DNA of 64,000 nucleotides, taken from Tricholoma matsutake (taxonomy: Eukaryota > Basidiomycota > Agaricomycetes > Agaricales > Tricholomataceae). Shown one piece after another: positions 13,201-25,096 of this stretch; the first letter of the stretch is position 1, and the number at the start of each line of letters is the position of its first letter. The translations under genes and the position numbers were made by a program. The notes beneath the pieces are model-generated. The model was not told the origin of the DNA and made no database searches. It saw only the letters and a program-made list of their open reading frames with translations. The DNA lies in contig AP026544.2 of NCBI GenBank assembly GCA_026075535.2, positions 9,052,001-9,116,000 on the forward strand, written 5' to 3'.

Positions 13201-13412
13201 GTAAGATAGAAAGATCATGGAATCTTATGCATTCAAGGACTACCTGTGAGATACTGATGACGAATCCATTTGTGCTGGGAGGCTTCTTTGGGTGGTGAAA
13301 TGTTGGGATGCATTGATTTCTTATGGCGAGTGAGGCCGCTGTTCGAAAGACACTTGCATCCACAGATTGTGCAGGAATAAGAGATTATTTTGGGGATTGG
13401 AGGTTGAGGCAT
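10222..13412 (-). pseudogene. Plavaka-type transposase, copy 2, near full length but broken
   Basis: The start is the ATG at 13412. The first exon encodes a C2H2 zinc finger (CTIC, then 12 residues to HKKSMH). Then follow ENPWAPFSDRLAFDWAQ (about 13110-13050), KTTVSVATGHQEYHPVY (about 12530-12480), FRCQLY/IVRCPNGHFHHTIFSLGPYIADYPEQVW (12320-12110), the ADIHELLAPDLLHQLIKGTF motif (about 11870-11810), SSITESKHIKAMKEPWCR (about 11250-11190), and the C-terminal domain (10837-10222) with FYVPSDLCGAGGMHRERI. It matches copy 1 block by block, with short introns between. A TGA interrupts ELNA*DVL near 12800 where NARDVL is expected, and the conserved TIVRGAH appears as TITCGAH. This is DNA transposase; the element belongs to the CACTA superfamily. 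Probably inactive. Confidence 0.8.
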
Positions 13413-13604
13413 CTTGTCAAACTGAAATGCTAGAAGTTGGTGGTTGGTGGGAAGCTGAACGTTGGAATTGCGAGGAATTTTCTAGGACTGAATTGAACAG
13501 CACGTGAAGTTTAAATCAACTTGCTTATATTTTGGGGGTGTTTCCCAGTGCCACGTCAACTCATTATCCATTCAGTGTTACATCCTAAACATCTCTCCCT
13601 CATC

Positions 13605-16000
13605 ATGCCTACGATGCAGTCCAACACTAATCCCAGGTCCCATACCAAGCCAAATGCCAAACTTGTGGATTTTCCTAGGATGCAACATGGTCAGATGAAA
13701 GTCCAGACTGAACAATTGGACTCCAACATACCAATGAACAATCTACCTGACCAAGATGGACCCAAACAGCAAAAGCCAAGAACAGGAGGCCAACCATGGG
13801 CCAATATTGCAGTGCCAGCTCACAGCTTGGTCAATGATGAGGACGTTTCCTTGCCTGCCAAAACCAGGACACGCAAAGATGCTCGGAAAGCTGAAACAAC
13901 TGTGAAAGGGCCGAGTGATGATCCAGCTCTGAAGTGAGCTAAAGGTGACATGGATAAGGCTTCCCAGCCATCTGTGAAAGGGAAGGCCCAGCATGGACAG
14001 AAGCAAACAGGGGTGGTCAATGCCAGGGATCCACTACCTGACTGCCCAGGCAGAAATGTCCATCCCACCAAACCAACAACCACCTGCCACACATCCCAGG
14101 AAGTTGTGGCTGAGCACAAAGCCAAGAAACGAGCTATGGAAGAGAAGATACGTGAGGGAGAAAAGGCAAAAGAGTTCTTAGCACTGATGAACATAAATGA
14201 AGACCTTAATGATGAGGAACTACTCACCAAAAACCCACAACGCTTATCCGCAGCAATTTGCAAGCATGGAAGAGCATGTCTTGATGATAGTGATGACGAG
14301 GGAGAGGAATTCAACTTTGACACTGTCAAAGATGGGGTATATTCACATGATTTGACAGACGAGCCTGCAAAGGCGAAAGGAAAGGCAGTAAGTAGTCAAA
14401 TGCATGCTTCTGTTGTGGACTGACTAACCTCATTGTTTCAAGGTCAAGAAACCAAAGAAGGCAGCAAAAGGAGACCTGCGCAGTGACATAAAGACAAAGG
14501 AGATCAGACTACATAGCCAGGAAGATGGTGGGAGGGAAGTGATCAACAATGTAAACAAGGGAGTGAATGTGGGGTAGGTTAATCACATGTTACACAAGTG
14601 ACAAAATATCCACACCTTATCCAAGTCTGTGCAGATTTACTGCTTTTGATTCAGCACCCAAAAATATCAAAATGCTGGTCTGCGAAAAGATCTGAATCCG
14701 AAGAGGGCCCCTGAAGACATCAACCCTTTTCAAAGTGGCAGCCTTGATGATGAGGATATTATCTTGGTCCAACCTTCATTCCCATGTACCAATAATGTGG
14801 CTGCTGTCCATTCAGAACATTCAGATCTTGCATTCCCTGCAGACCTTCAACGTGATTGTTCATGCAAAAACAAGGTGTGTACACTCCTTCTGAACACTCC
14901 CTTAATCTTAGGTCTCATCCATAACAGCTCATTGAGGTAGTGGCTGAGAGCAACGCCGATCTCCCAGTAAAGGTGAGGAGACTCCTTCGACTTCCAAAGA
15001 GTAACAGCATATTGATCTTACTATGCAGAACTCTAAAATCCAGAAGGCCACAAAGCTGCAGCGTGCAAAGAAAGTTCTGAAGGCTGATGCAGACCTTGGA
15101 GGTGAGGATCACCCAAACACTGCAGAATTCATTCACGATCCATGTTGGGCAAATGTGTTCATCCCAACAATCACCCATGCCCTCTATATATTGCAGGAGC
15201 CCTTCCTCAACTTTACCTCCGAATCTCCCATATTTCTTGCCACTGTTCAAAAGACCTTTAATCTTTCATTCCAAAATGTAGACCTGATGTTGACAGCTGA
15301 TGATCCACTCATTGTCACGGTGTGCCGGATTCTCCATTATATCATGTTGATCACTCACTAACAAAAAACCTATGGCATATTAGGCTTATAGATGAATCAA
15401 CAGCTGAAAGTACAAGCTTGCGAGCAGAATTCTTGAGGTGATTATCAAATTCTTCAATCGCGACAAATTTATTAATCAACCAGAAAAAATTCAGGACTAT
15501 GTTCATTGGGCCATCAAAGGAGATGGTCCTGCAAAAACTCTAATGTTGCTCGTGACGATCCATGCTACCAGGTGAGTTAGATTTCTCATATCCACTCCTC
15601 GTCATCTTACTTACTGGATCCACAACGATGGTGCATCAGGCCCCTGATGGTTTCCTTCAGTCCCAATTCATTGCCCCAGCTGCTGAGCAACATCTGAAAT
15701 ATGCAAAGAACTCCATCCTCTATCCCCCACTTGATGTGAAGCACCCACCCAAGGGCCTATACACCCTACTTCTCATTGCAGTAAGATTCCACTGCATCCC
15801 ATGATGATTGTTGTCAATCCTTAGTTCGGCAGGTGGAATAGGCTTTCGCTGCATTCCTGAGTGGCACATACATTGAGCCACAGCTTTTTGCACACAAGCA
15901 TTATTGGCACATGATAAGGGTCTTCCTCGGTCATGTAGAACATATCAGTGAGAGACACTGGGGGCTTGTCCTCACATCCTGAAATGGTGCTGATGATGAT
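13605..16000 (+). pseudogene. DUF6532-like protein gene, decayed
   Basis: The start is chosen at the ATG at 13605 (MPTMQSNTNPR). The first exon, to about 14387, encodes a low-complexity basic and acidic N-terminal half with a TGA at 13935 (ALK*AKGDM), a coiled-coil-like stretch KAKKRAMEEKIREGEKAKEF (about 14115-14175) and the acidic DDSDDEGEEF. Later exons give FIHDPCWANVFIPTI (about 15130), VHWAIKGDGPAKTLM (about 15500), FIAPAAEQHLKYAKNSILYP (about 15670) and GLYTLLLIA ending at a GTAAGA donor. After an intron the expected VERAFAAFLSG is VE*AFAAFLSG (TAG near 15839). The C-terminal half resembles the basidiomycete domain DUF6532, a family of unknown function. Its start lies 192 bp from the divergent Plavaka start. 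Confidence 0.5.
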
Positions 16001-16235
16001 ATGGGCAATGATCTTCATGCAGATGCATCAATAATATCTGCCTACTGTGAAGACTTTTACATTCCTTCAAGCCCTCAGAAGCCATGAACTCTACATTGTT
16101 GCTTAGATATGACCTTATACCCTGGTACTACATAGTCACCACATACTGGACTCCACGTAACAACATTTAATTGCCACTTAGCCAATTTCTTCAGCATAGT
16201 TCCTAGGTTTCATAGGTTTCTATAGATTTCCTAAG

Positions 16236-16378
16236 TTACCATGGCTCGCTACTGGGGTAGGTTTCCAGAAAATTGGACATACATTTTGAGATGTTCGAGT
16301 TTCCGAGTTTTGGCTGGTTTTCGGTGGTTGCTCAAGTTGAGCAACCTCTGGAAACTGAAATGCTTAATTACTGATGTA
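16236..16378 (+). repeat. left arm of a long-range inverted repeat
   Basis: It shares, in reverse complement, blocks such as AAATTGGACAT, TTGAGCAAC and ATGCTTAATTACTGATG with 20667-20790. Both are rich in GGAAACC/GGTTTCC. The arms enclose a Myb-like relic and a pogo-like element. Confidence 0.5.
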
Positions 16379-16689
16379 TATCATGATATTTCTCTGTTGA
16401 TCATGGAGAACAGCCTGAGTGCAGCTGCCACCAATGATAGGCTTAATTTACTTAAGTATCTTCTGAATCCTCTTACACTACTTAACTTTTTATATCTCCT
16501 TATTTTGACTATAACCAGATGCAGCTGCTGCCAGTGATGGGCTTAATCTACTTAAATATCTGCTGAATCCTCTTACACTACTTGAACTTATATATCTACT
16601 TATTTCTGCTTATTGCACCATCAATTTTAAGGAAAAACATGAACTTAATCCGCTTATTCTCATTAATTGAGTATTAATCAGTAATAAGC

Positions 16690-17266
16690 TAATTAAGTAA
16701 AAAAAGTTGATCTTTGATTTTGCTGATGCACCAGGATGGAAGACACCTCTGCCTGTTGCATACGTGCCTTCTATGAGGTCAGCCATGTTGTCGAAGAGTG
16801 AAAAAGGTGTCTTGCACCACTTCTTCTGCTTTGGGTGAGCCTGCAAATGGCAGTGAGATAAAACCCAGTCAAAAAGTTATGCAATGCACCTCAATATATT
16901 TATCCCACACGTTGTCAGCTGCAGTAACCAGGTGCTTGTCCGCATCCCATCCAAAACCAGAGAGCTCCTGTATCTGCTTACCCTCCTTGTAATCTTTCTT
17001 GAGCTGGATGGAGAACCACTATCATGAGATTGCATGAATAATTGAGCAATTGAGATGTACTGCACCCAGTGGGTCTGGCAGCTTTGAGCAGACTTTGGGT
17101 TACCACCAGTATGAGTTTCTGTTCCTGCAAGCAGTGTTTCGGCAGTGGTCCAAGCAGATGGATGCCAGCCAGCATTGTCTGTCTGCCTGCTCTGCCATTC
17201 CTTGAACAATGTGTTGACCAGGATTGCATCACAGTCAGCAATACAAATAGCATGAGAGCGGGTCAT
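16690..17266 (-). pseudogene. Harbinger-associated Myb/SANT-like DNA-binding protein, relic
   Basis: Minus-strand translation from about 17266 reads DNAGWHPSAWTTAETLLAG, then GGNPKSAQSCQTHWVQY, and after a probable short intron KQKKWCKTPFSLFDNMADLI and GTYATGRGVFHPG. Basidiomycete Harbinger partner proteins show the same order: a Myb/SANT-like helix bundle (W..W spacing), a K..C...W..L motif and a PLFDDMAFLVDGTVATG-like block. The family binds element ends and assists the transposase. The reading frame is broken and no transposase is adjacent; the only transposase of that type in the window is at 49.5 kb. Confidence 0.55.
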
Positions 17267-17929
17267 GTTGGAAATAGATGAGAGGAGGGGAGTTGATTGC
17301 CTGTAATGACTGTGTGTGTACAATAGGGGGGGTGCACTGAGGATTCAATCAAAAATCAGTCACATTTTAAGGTGAACTGCAATCTAGAAAGAAAAAAAAT
17401 TGTTCCAAGACATGCACTCCCCACGTTCAAGCCATGAACAATTATGACTTGGGGAAAGATGATGAACAGGGAAAGCTGCAGCCTAAAATGAAGAAAACAA
17501 TGCATATATACATAAATTTCCTCAGGTTGACCTTAGCCTCATTGTAAGTATGGCCTACCTTCATAGGCTCCACTGTGTAGAAGCATTGACTTGACACTTG
17601 TAGCACATTGGAGGCCAGTGCACTGAGAGATGGGGGAAAGGAGTGATGGTGTTTCAGTGATCAGTCATTCATCGCCAATGATCACTGACTTGGATAAGAT
17701 TGACACATGATCGAGCATGACATCAATCCTACACTACTACACACCAACAGCAAGTTAGAGTAGGACTTTGTAATTCTAACCTACCCTACTTCTACTCTAC
17801 TCACATTTTCAAAAGGGGCCTAAGTAGTTTCAGTCATGTTGCTGAAATTAGTGCCCTGGAACTAGGAAGCTAGATATTTCAGGTAGAATAAAACTAGAAA
17901 AACCTTAGTTTCAGGCTGCCTGAAAGGTA
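17267..17929. other. no gene recognised
   Basis: AT-rich spacer between the Myb-like relic and the pogo-like element. It has no long open frame or terminal repeat. Confidence 0.5.
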
Positions 17930-18194
17930 CAGTCAAACCTGTCTTAACCCATACCATTTGGTGGATGGCCCGAGGTATGGGTTATTGGAGGTTATGGGTT
18001 TAGGGAGATGAACTGAAAAAGCACTTGAAAAATTGCAAAAAAATCAGAAAAAATCAGGAAAAATATCTAGGCTTCATATTCATTGCTAAAGCAGGCCAAT
18101 ACCCATAATTTGAGCAATAAGTCTACAGTCTTGGGGAAAAGTCAGTCAAAACACTGCTTTTCATGGTCCTGGTCTCGTTGAGGCAGAGTTAAGT

Positions 18195-19590
18195 TCTATC
18201 TATATAACTGTTTATACTGTATATATGTATACCCCCTTGTCACCAAAGCCACATATACAGTAGTTAAACGGTATATAGATGGTTACACGGTTTAAGTAGA
18301 AGTAGTGGTCTGACACACTACTTGCTACATTACTACCTACAAATGACTTAAATATGTCTAGGAATGCTCAATAGAGTCAATACACACAAAAAATGCGACA
18401 TGTTGAGACTGTGGGAACGCAACTAATGATGATCGACTCCTCGATGATCATTGTTATTACACTGTGACACTTGCCATAGTAAGGATTCTTTTAATAAGTA
18501 ATTCTTCCTCCTTTTCCAATCCTTTTCTTGTTCTTTTCACTACTAATAATCTCCTTTTTCTTTTCTATCATAACTTGTATTCTCATGAGTCACCAGAGCT
18601 ACCATGACAACTTCCACCATCAAAATAGTGAGTTTTTTTGTTTATTTCTCTCTAACTATAAATAGCCAAATGTTCTTTTCCCAGTGTTTTCAGCTTGACA
18701 ACAGCCAACAATGCATGCAACAACCCTTTCCATCCAAATGGGATGTGAAGCTCCCGTTTGGGCATTGGAGACCATGGAGGGGTGTCAGGAGACCTGAGGA
18801 GCGGGATATCTGCTAGGTACACCCCTTATTCCCATCTCCACCCACACATCCACCCCCAGATCAACCACAAACCCAGCACCCCATTACCTGGTAATGACAG
18901 ACAAAAACAATGACAATGGGGAGGATGATGATGGTGACAGGGAGGACAACAAGGAGGACAACTACCACTATGACAAGCCCAACAAACTGACACTGCAGAA
19001 CATGACAGGAAGACAACAACCAGGAGGACCACACAGTCACAGCCACCACCACCACCACCACCACCACAGCACCCCCAACCGCAACTGCTCATGGGGTGGA
19101 AACAGGGAGCAATGAGGGATGGGTGACAAGGATTGTGAGGTGACAAAAACTGTGAGGATGATGAGGACAACAGCAATCAAGACATCCAGGACCAAGGCAG
19201 GGACCAGATGATGATGGGGATGACAGGGACTTGGACAATGACAATGACAAATGAAGGGGACAAACCATGAACGGTGGGGGGAAACCAGCAAGGGTGAACA
19301 ACTAGGAGAGGAGGGCACCACCACTGCGAGCAGATGAAGGGTGCTAATGTGGGACAGGGATGATGGGGACAAGAGACATGGAAGCAACCACCTCCATGAG
19401 CAACCACTTGTTGGGCAGCCTCCCCTGCGCAAAATGCAAGGTTTTTTGTTTCTATCAGTAATTACTTTTGTGGCCCCTCACTTCATGCCACGGTTAGTTA
19501 GCTCAATAAAATTCTCCAATGCTTTGGTCAAATACTAATATTTTAACTGTATATACTGTTTAGACTAAACGGTTGGAGCCTTAGGTAGAG
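18195..19590. repeat. nested repeat with a (CCA)n tract, copy A
   Basis: Edges carry AACTGTTTA/TAAACGGTT-type motifs (about 18200-18300 and 19545-19575). Inside are MTTSTIKI/QQCMQQPFPSKWDV (18604-18816), a (CCA)n tract at about 19042-19067 followed by CAGCACCCCCAACC, then GGGGTGGAAACAGGGAGCAA, and a T-rich tail with TTTTGTGGCCCC. The same order appears at about 35690-36600 (copy B). The repeat interrupts the pogo transposase directly after the residues SFSRQL. Confidence 0.55.
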
Positions 19591-19915
19591 TTGCCTACTG
19601 AATGACCCCAAAACTGCTTCCATCTTGCATGTGATTGGTTCGATCAAGTCATCCACATATCTACCAATGGTTGAGACGGCCTTAAGAACATCACATTGGG
19701 TTGGGTGAGGCTCGAGAGGGATATCATTGTCAACATCATCCCCACCCATCAATTATGTTCACTTCATGATCCAACCAATGCTCATCAGCCGATGAGATGG
19801 TTTCCTTTTGAGAGAGCCTGGCATCTAAGGCATCTTTGTGATCCTTTATTTTTTTGGAAAATTCAGAAAGACCTCTCATAAGGATTTCGAGAGGTTTGGA
19901 GGTCATGGCAAAGGG
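19590..19915 (-). pseudogene. C-terminal fragment of a pogo-like (DDE_1/CENP-B type) transposase
   Basis: Two overlapping minus-strand frames read SSADEHWLDHEVNIIDGWG, then DDVDNDIPLEPHPTQCDVLKA, AVSTIGRYVDDL and KMEAVLGSFSRQL. This resembles the C-terminal tail of basidiomycete pogo/Tigger transposases (DDVDDD..EPRPTR..VLQA.STI.RYV....GSF.RQL). The catalytic domain and N-terminal DNA-binding domains are missing. One frameshift lies near 19740. The orientation agrees with the flanking inverted repeats. Confidence 0.55.
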
Positions 19916-20666
19916 TTTTCTCAACCAAAAAAAGAGAGAGAAAAAGGCAAACAAATTTATTTCTGAGGTCCTGAGCAGTGATGGTGGCGCATCATGTTGA
20001 AATGCAATTGGCTAGTCTATCATGGCAATAATATTAGTCCTAGTGCTAAGCTAATTTAGGATCCAAAATCTATGGGTTTTGGCTGACAAAGGGTATGGAT
20101 TATGGGTTATCAGAGACTTATGGGTTATGGTGTCGAGTTTCCTGCCCACTGACTTGGTGGACCAAAAAAGGTATGGGATTTTGGAGTTTATGGGTTATCT
20201 AAGGTATGGGTTAAGACAGGTTCAACTGTACAATTTCAGTTGTGACTGAAACTATTGTTTTCAGCAAAATTTTCAGTTGATGAAAACCTGCTGCTCCCGA
20301 TGTGACTCTGCTTATATCTCATTCCTGGCTGAGTCAATGCAGCCCTCACCTGACCTATGGATGAGCCCTGCCATTCTAAAAGAAAACCAATCAATAAGCA
20401 GGGGGTGTATATAAAATTGTCGAGTACCTCATCCTCATTGGAGCATATTCAAAATAGTGTTTTGGTTTCTGGTACACGACATTCTTCCATAAGTGAAATA
20501 ATTGGGACATTAATATGCTTTCATGAATTGTGATCATCATGGAGTTGTCACGCTGAGACCAGAAGACAAGAGAAGAAGCTCTGCAAAGATCCAGATCTAA
20601 GGTTTGTTTGTTAGTGATTGCTTGAGTGCGTGGGTCATTTGAGATGAATGCCAAATTGGCATCCTG

Positions 20667-20790
20667 CATCAGTAATTAAGCATTTTGGTTTCCAGCAGTT
20701 GCTCAACCCAAGAAACTGGGAAACTTCAGAACCTGGAAACCCATGTCCAATTTCCAGGAAACCTCTCAAATTGAACTGCTATGGAAACTA
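20667..20790 (-). repeat. right arm of the long-range inverted repeat
   Basis: Inverted counterpart of 16236-16378. It begins CATCAGTAATTAAGCAT and continues with GGTTTCCAGCAGTTGCTCAA. Confidence 0.5.
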
Positions 20791-20859
20791 CAGAAACCAC
20801 AGGTCCAGTCTTTTACAGTATGCACAATGAATATAGTTATACTTGTCAGAAATAAGAAC

Positions 20860-22200
20860 TACTATTTATACCATATTTACGTGCAGTGGGACAAGCCCAG
20901 GGGAAAAGTAGAGTGGTTATATACCCTGTGGCTACACATGGACCATGTGGTCATATTTGTGTTCCCAAAAACAAAAGTGGAACCACTTAATGGACAACTT
21001 CCCACGACCATGACCACAACAAACCAACTGTGCCACGTCACCACCACACCACCTGAATGACCACAAAAATGAGCAAACACACCAATGAAAAGTGCCAAAT
21101 GACAACCAGCATTGTTTGGGCCCTGGGTAGTGATGTACAGGGCTTGGCTCAGCTTGACCAGGCTTAGGCTTGGATAGATCATGAGCCGAGCCCTAGTTAA
21201 GGGCTCAGGCTAGGCTCAGGCTGGACTCAGGCTCAGGCCTGGGCTTTGTCACAAAAATTGGGGCAGAATTGGTTTATGGACCCTCTACAGTACATTTTGC
21301 ACAAATATATCATCTTCATCATGATCGACAAATCCCTCATCATCAGCAAGATCAGTTGGGCTTTGTTCAGCAGCTACTGCAGCTGCATTCTCAGCTCGCT
21401 TTGCTAGAACTGCTTGTTGATGGGAGGGGAGTGTTGGTGCTGCTGAATTTGAGGTGTTGAGAAGCTTTCCTGATGCTGTCAATAACCTTTTTGGGCATTG
21501 TGCTGACAGACCAGTGTTTGTTGTCATTGAAGTCATGACAGCAGCAACAGTAGGAATCCATTGGGCAAGACTTCCTTTTTAAAGATGGTTTGATGGTGGC
21601 TGAAGAACTGTATAGATCCATGATGGACAAAAATCACAATTATTGAGCTGACTTGGAGCACATGACATGAAGGTTGATGCATCAATTTTTCAATGTAAGA
21701 AAGCCACGGCTTCAGGGCTTGGCTCAGGCTTCTAAAAATACAAGCCAAGCCTTGAGCCCTACAATCCCATCAGTAAGGCCCAGCTCAGCTCAGCAGCCCG
21801 GGCTTCAGGGCTTTGGGCTGAGCCTTGTACATCACTAGCCCTGGGTATGTTTGTTATTGTTAATTTCTTGTTTTTACTACCCAACATTATTTCTTTTTTA
21901 GGTTCTTTCCTCTTGATAACAATGACAACAGTTGAGGCCACCACCAGCCATGAATGGCAGGGAACAACAAACAGTGGGGAACAATGCACAATAGGGATGA
22001 TGAACAGCTAGGAATGACAGGATGACAAACAGCAGAGATGGCAAACAGTATAACAAACATCAGAGACGGTGAATGACAGGGATGACAAAGACAAGCTGGG
22101 GTCAACAAACAGCAGGGATGATAGCAAGCACAAATGTCAGGAACAGGACAACAGCACCCCTCATGCTTGCTACAAACGCAAGATGGTGGGCATTGTTTTG
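20860..22200. repeat. dispersed repeat C, copy 1, split by a hAT element
   Basis: The left part (ACCCTGTGGCTACACATGG, CATGTGGTCATATTTGTG) and right part (GGTATGTTTGTTATTG, CTTGCTACAAACGCAAGA) match, in the same order, the repeat at 56780-58900. Without the hAT insertion at 21128-21837 the sequence reads TTTGGGCCCTGGGTATG, equivalent to TTTGGGCCCCCGGTATG at about 57199. No protein family is recognised. Confidence 0.6.
21128..21837. mobile_element. hAT-type non-autonomous element, 710 bp
   Basis: It starts TAGTGATGTACAGGGCTTGG and ends in the inverted equivalent (GTACATCACTA). A perfect 8-bp direct repeat GCCCTGGG flanks it at 21120-21127 and 21838-21845. Both sub-terminal regions carry many copies of GGCTCAGGCT/GAGCC, possibly transposase-binding sites. 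Minus-strand open frames inside (for example 21391-21630) show no recognised domain. Confidence 0.9.
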
Positions 22201-24369
22201 CTTTGTTTTTCATTTGAAAACCCTTTCATGTAAGCGCTGATTATTACTTTATTGTAATTACCCAGCTTGTAAATCACTGTAGAATAGCAGCCCCATGATG
22301 GTTTCCTGGTTTCCTGGTTCCGAGGTTTTGCGAAACCCAGGAAACCATAAAAACTGAAAAAAACCAGAAACTGAATCACCAAATTGCTGATGTGGTACTA
22401 GTCATTTGTCTTGTTGTAGAATGAGAAGCTTGGTGTGGTGTGGTGTGAATGTTGGATTTAGTAAGTGCTGACATAGTGGTTTTGTGTTCCAAGTTCTCAT
22501 TATTGAGAATGAGGTTTATCCTCTGACTTGGGCTAGCATGGGTAAAATGGCACACTTTCTATTGTGGCAAATGCCGGCGAGTGATGGCTTGTGTGGCTTT
22601 ACTTACAGTCACAGACAGACAAACACAGCAAATCTGATATCTTGTGATTGACTAAAAAATTGACCATTCAGATTGCAGATTCGAACTCAGGATGGCGAGA
22701 AACGTCTGAAAACATACATCTGAAGTTTTTCCCATGAGTAATTGTGTTGGCCAGTATTTTAGGGCAAAATTTTAGGCTCAATGGCAAACTTTTGGTGCAG
22801 ATATCATAGGGTCAGTGATTTGGAATCCAAAATTTGTTCATTTATTCAGATTAACTGTAGACTGGAATTTACTGGAGCTCGATTTCCAACTTTTTGTGAC
22901 TCAGAATTTCTGAGCCTGTACATATGTAAATTAGTAGATCAAGTTTTTGCTGCCTCATGCATATATTTCATGCAGAAACAATTAGCTAGTAGGTAGCAAT
23001 TACAATATCTCCACGGTCCATAGTCAGGATATTGTTTAATATGCATGTATGACAAAAAAACATGTGTATGTCTTTGTCTGGTACTACTTATGTTGCCACT
23101 AATACTCAGGAGACCAACTTGGGATATGATGGATGTAGTCGTTATCAATGTCAGTTGCCAATGATGAATATTGATGACAGTGTTACGACATTTCCTACTA
23201 AACTCACCTGACTTTGAGGATTTTCTCATGATCTTAGGGAATTTTTCCTGCTCAAACCACACATGGAAAATGCTCAATTCTTTTAGAATCATAACCAGGT
23301 TAGGAAAAGCTATTGATTGCGCTATTTTTTAGAATTATTTTTTTCAATGTTGGCCAGTATTTTTAGGGTACACTTTTCCAGATCATTGATTGGGCAAAAT
23401 GGGCTCATGAATATTAACTCAATAGGCCCTAAATAAGATGTTTCTGCAATAAAATGGGTAATTTAGGTTTGGGTGGATGCTACAACTGGCATTGATTATT
23501 TTTGTTGACTTTGTTTGACCATGACTGTACTTACCTCGAGCTGGGAGAAATGGCTCACTTTCCATTGTGGCAAAACCTGATGAGTGCTGGCTGATTACAT
23601 GGCTTCATCTTGAGCTTGCATGGGAGGAATGGCTTGCTTTCCATTGTGGCATTCTCTTGGGTCCTGGTTCACTGTCTGCTCCACCTTCTGCCTTCCTTCG
23701 CTGTGTGAATGCTTGCTTTTCCTCGTTCAATACCATTTCTGCTTCTGTGCCTGCATCCTATGTTCCTGTACAAATGCCATGGTGCTAAGGTCAGTGCATG
23801 CAGATGGTTTCTTGAAGGTGTGCCCTAAGTGGTAGGTGCTGTGACTTAAGATATGACACTAGTAGAAGTCCAGAGATAAAGTTGAGTAACCAGCAGTGAG
23901 TTTAACAAGCGGTGAGTCTAAAGAATGTGAGGCAAGTATGCAACAAGTACTACCATCTATATTGTGTTAATACCAATAGCATGCTGGTGCCAGTGATCAC
24001 ATGGATCTGTACAACAAAGAAACCCATCTACATAGCTACCCTCAACAGATCATGTTACACTACATATGTTCAGTTTATGACAATCAGGTGGACATCATGT
24101 TGGACACATCAGAGCTCCAAAATTTTGTGTTACACATGACTTTACAGCTTATCAATTGTCTGTTAGTTTGACTACAGTTCACAATTGACTATATCTATTG
24201 CTTCAGTTTTTGTTTTGAACAACTGCGGGACTATCAACTGCCATTTTGTTCCACCTTTCGAACCCTCCCTCACTGCTGACAATGACTTACTGTAGTGAAT
24301 GAGCTATCCAACAGTGCCAGGGATCATAAGACCATCAGCATCTTGCATGATCCTCCTTTGATTGGTATG
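22201..24369. other. repeat-derived spacer without recognised genes
   Basis: It contains GGTTTCC/GGAAACC-rich sequence at 22290-22380. Related direct copies of a segment of about 65 bp, with the core CTTTCYATTGTGGCA, occur at about 22545, 23555 and 23630. TGTTGGCCAGTATTTT occurs at about 22746 and 23347. Short open frames here have no recognised domain. Confidence 0.45.
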
Positions 24370-25091
24370 TGTTAAGGGCGAAGCCTCAACCACTCGATCT
24401 AGTCAATGTCATTCGACGAGGTGCTTCCTCAACGAGTCGTTTGGCACTAGTCTTACTCGGAGCGTCCAACGTAAGATAGGTAGTGCACTCTAGCAGGGCT
24501 TCTGCATAGAGTCATTCAGGTTCACGCACTAAGGGGCTTCCTTAGTGGTTTTGAGTAAGTTCACGAGTTGCAAGTTAAGGCTATTAATTGCCTAGATCTA
24601 AACTAAGGACATCCCTACTACGAGTTGCAGTACTTATACTACAAGGGAGGTCCTTATTGTCCAATCAGAAAGGTAGATGCATATCAAGTAAGAATAGAAA
24701 CAATAGCCCTTATGCCTTGCATGAGGCGTCCGATGTCACGGAGTGCTGCAGCGCAGCATGTCAGGAAACAATAAGAGATAAGCCTCATGCCTAGCATGAG
24801 GTGTCCGATGTCATGGATCCGATGTCAAGGATCCGACGTCATGGACCTCATGTCAAGAGGTTGTCATATCACAGCATGTGTGGGAGTAGGTTTGGGTGCA
24901 TGGAGTCACCATGCATCAAGGGTGCCTTCCTCGGGAAGGGGATTGAATGCATGCAGTCAGCATGCGTCGTGCATGTGTCTGGTGTCAAGGTCATGCCCTA
25001 GGCATGAATCATGGAGTGCCTCCTGTCTGGAGGGGATCGTCGGGTTGGTTGGGTTGGTCGGGTTCCATGAGTTACAAGGAAAATTGTAACA
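24370..25091 (+). mobile_element. solo LTR, family L1, 722 bp
   Basis: It begins TGTTAAGGGCG and ends GTAACA. A 5-bp direct repeat GTATG flanks it at 24365-24369 and 25092-25096. Its right two thirds match the solo LTR at 33340-34119 (GCATGAGGCGTCCGATGTCA, GTCATATCACAGCATGTGTG). No internal retrotransposon sequence is attached, so it arose by recombination between two LTRs. Confidence 0.9.
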
Positions 25092-25096
25092 GTATG

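Larger units (their letters stand above)
17930..20228. mobile_element. pogo/Tc1-type element with most of its transposase replaced
   Basis: Terminal inverted repeats of about 26 bp read CAGTCAAACCTGTCTTAACC at the left and, in reverse complement, CAGTTGAACCTGTCTTAACC at the right. TA dinucleotides flank both ends (17928-17929 and 20229-20230), as expected for Tc1/mariner/pogo transposition. Sub-terminal ATGGGTTAT motifs recur at both ends. The only coding remnant is a transposase C terminus on the minus strand (about 19590-19915). Between about 18195 and 19590 the core is another repeat with a (CCA)n tract, so the element is non-autonomous. Confidence 0.75.

Noticed and set aside
18826..19432. 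Long minus-strand frames with Cys/Gly/His/Pro-rich protein
   Set aside because: They are translations of the (CCA)n tract and GGAT-rich repeat on the opposite strand, inside a dispersed repeat.
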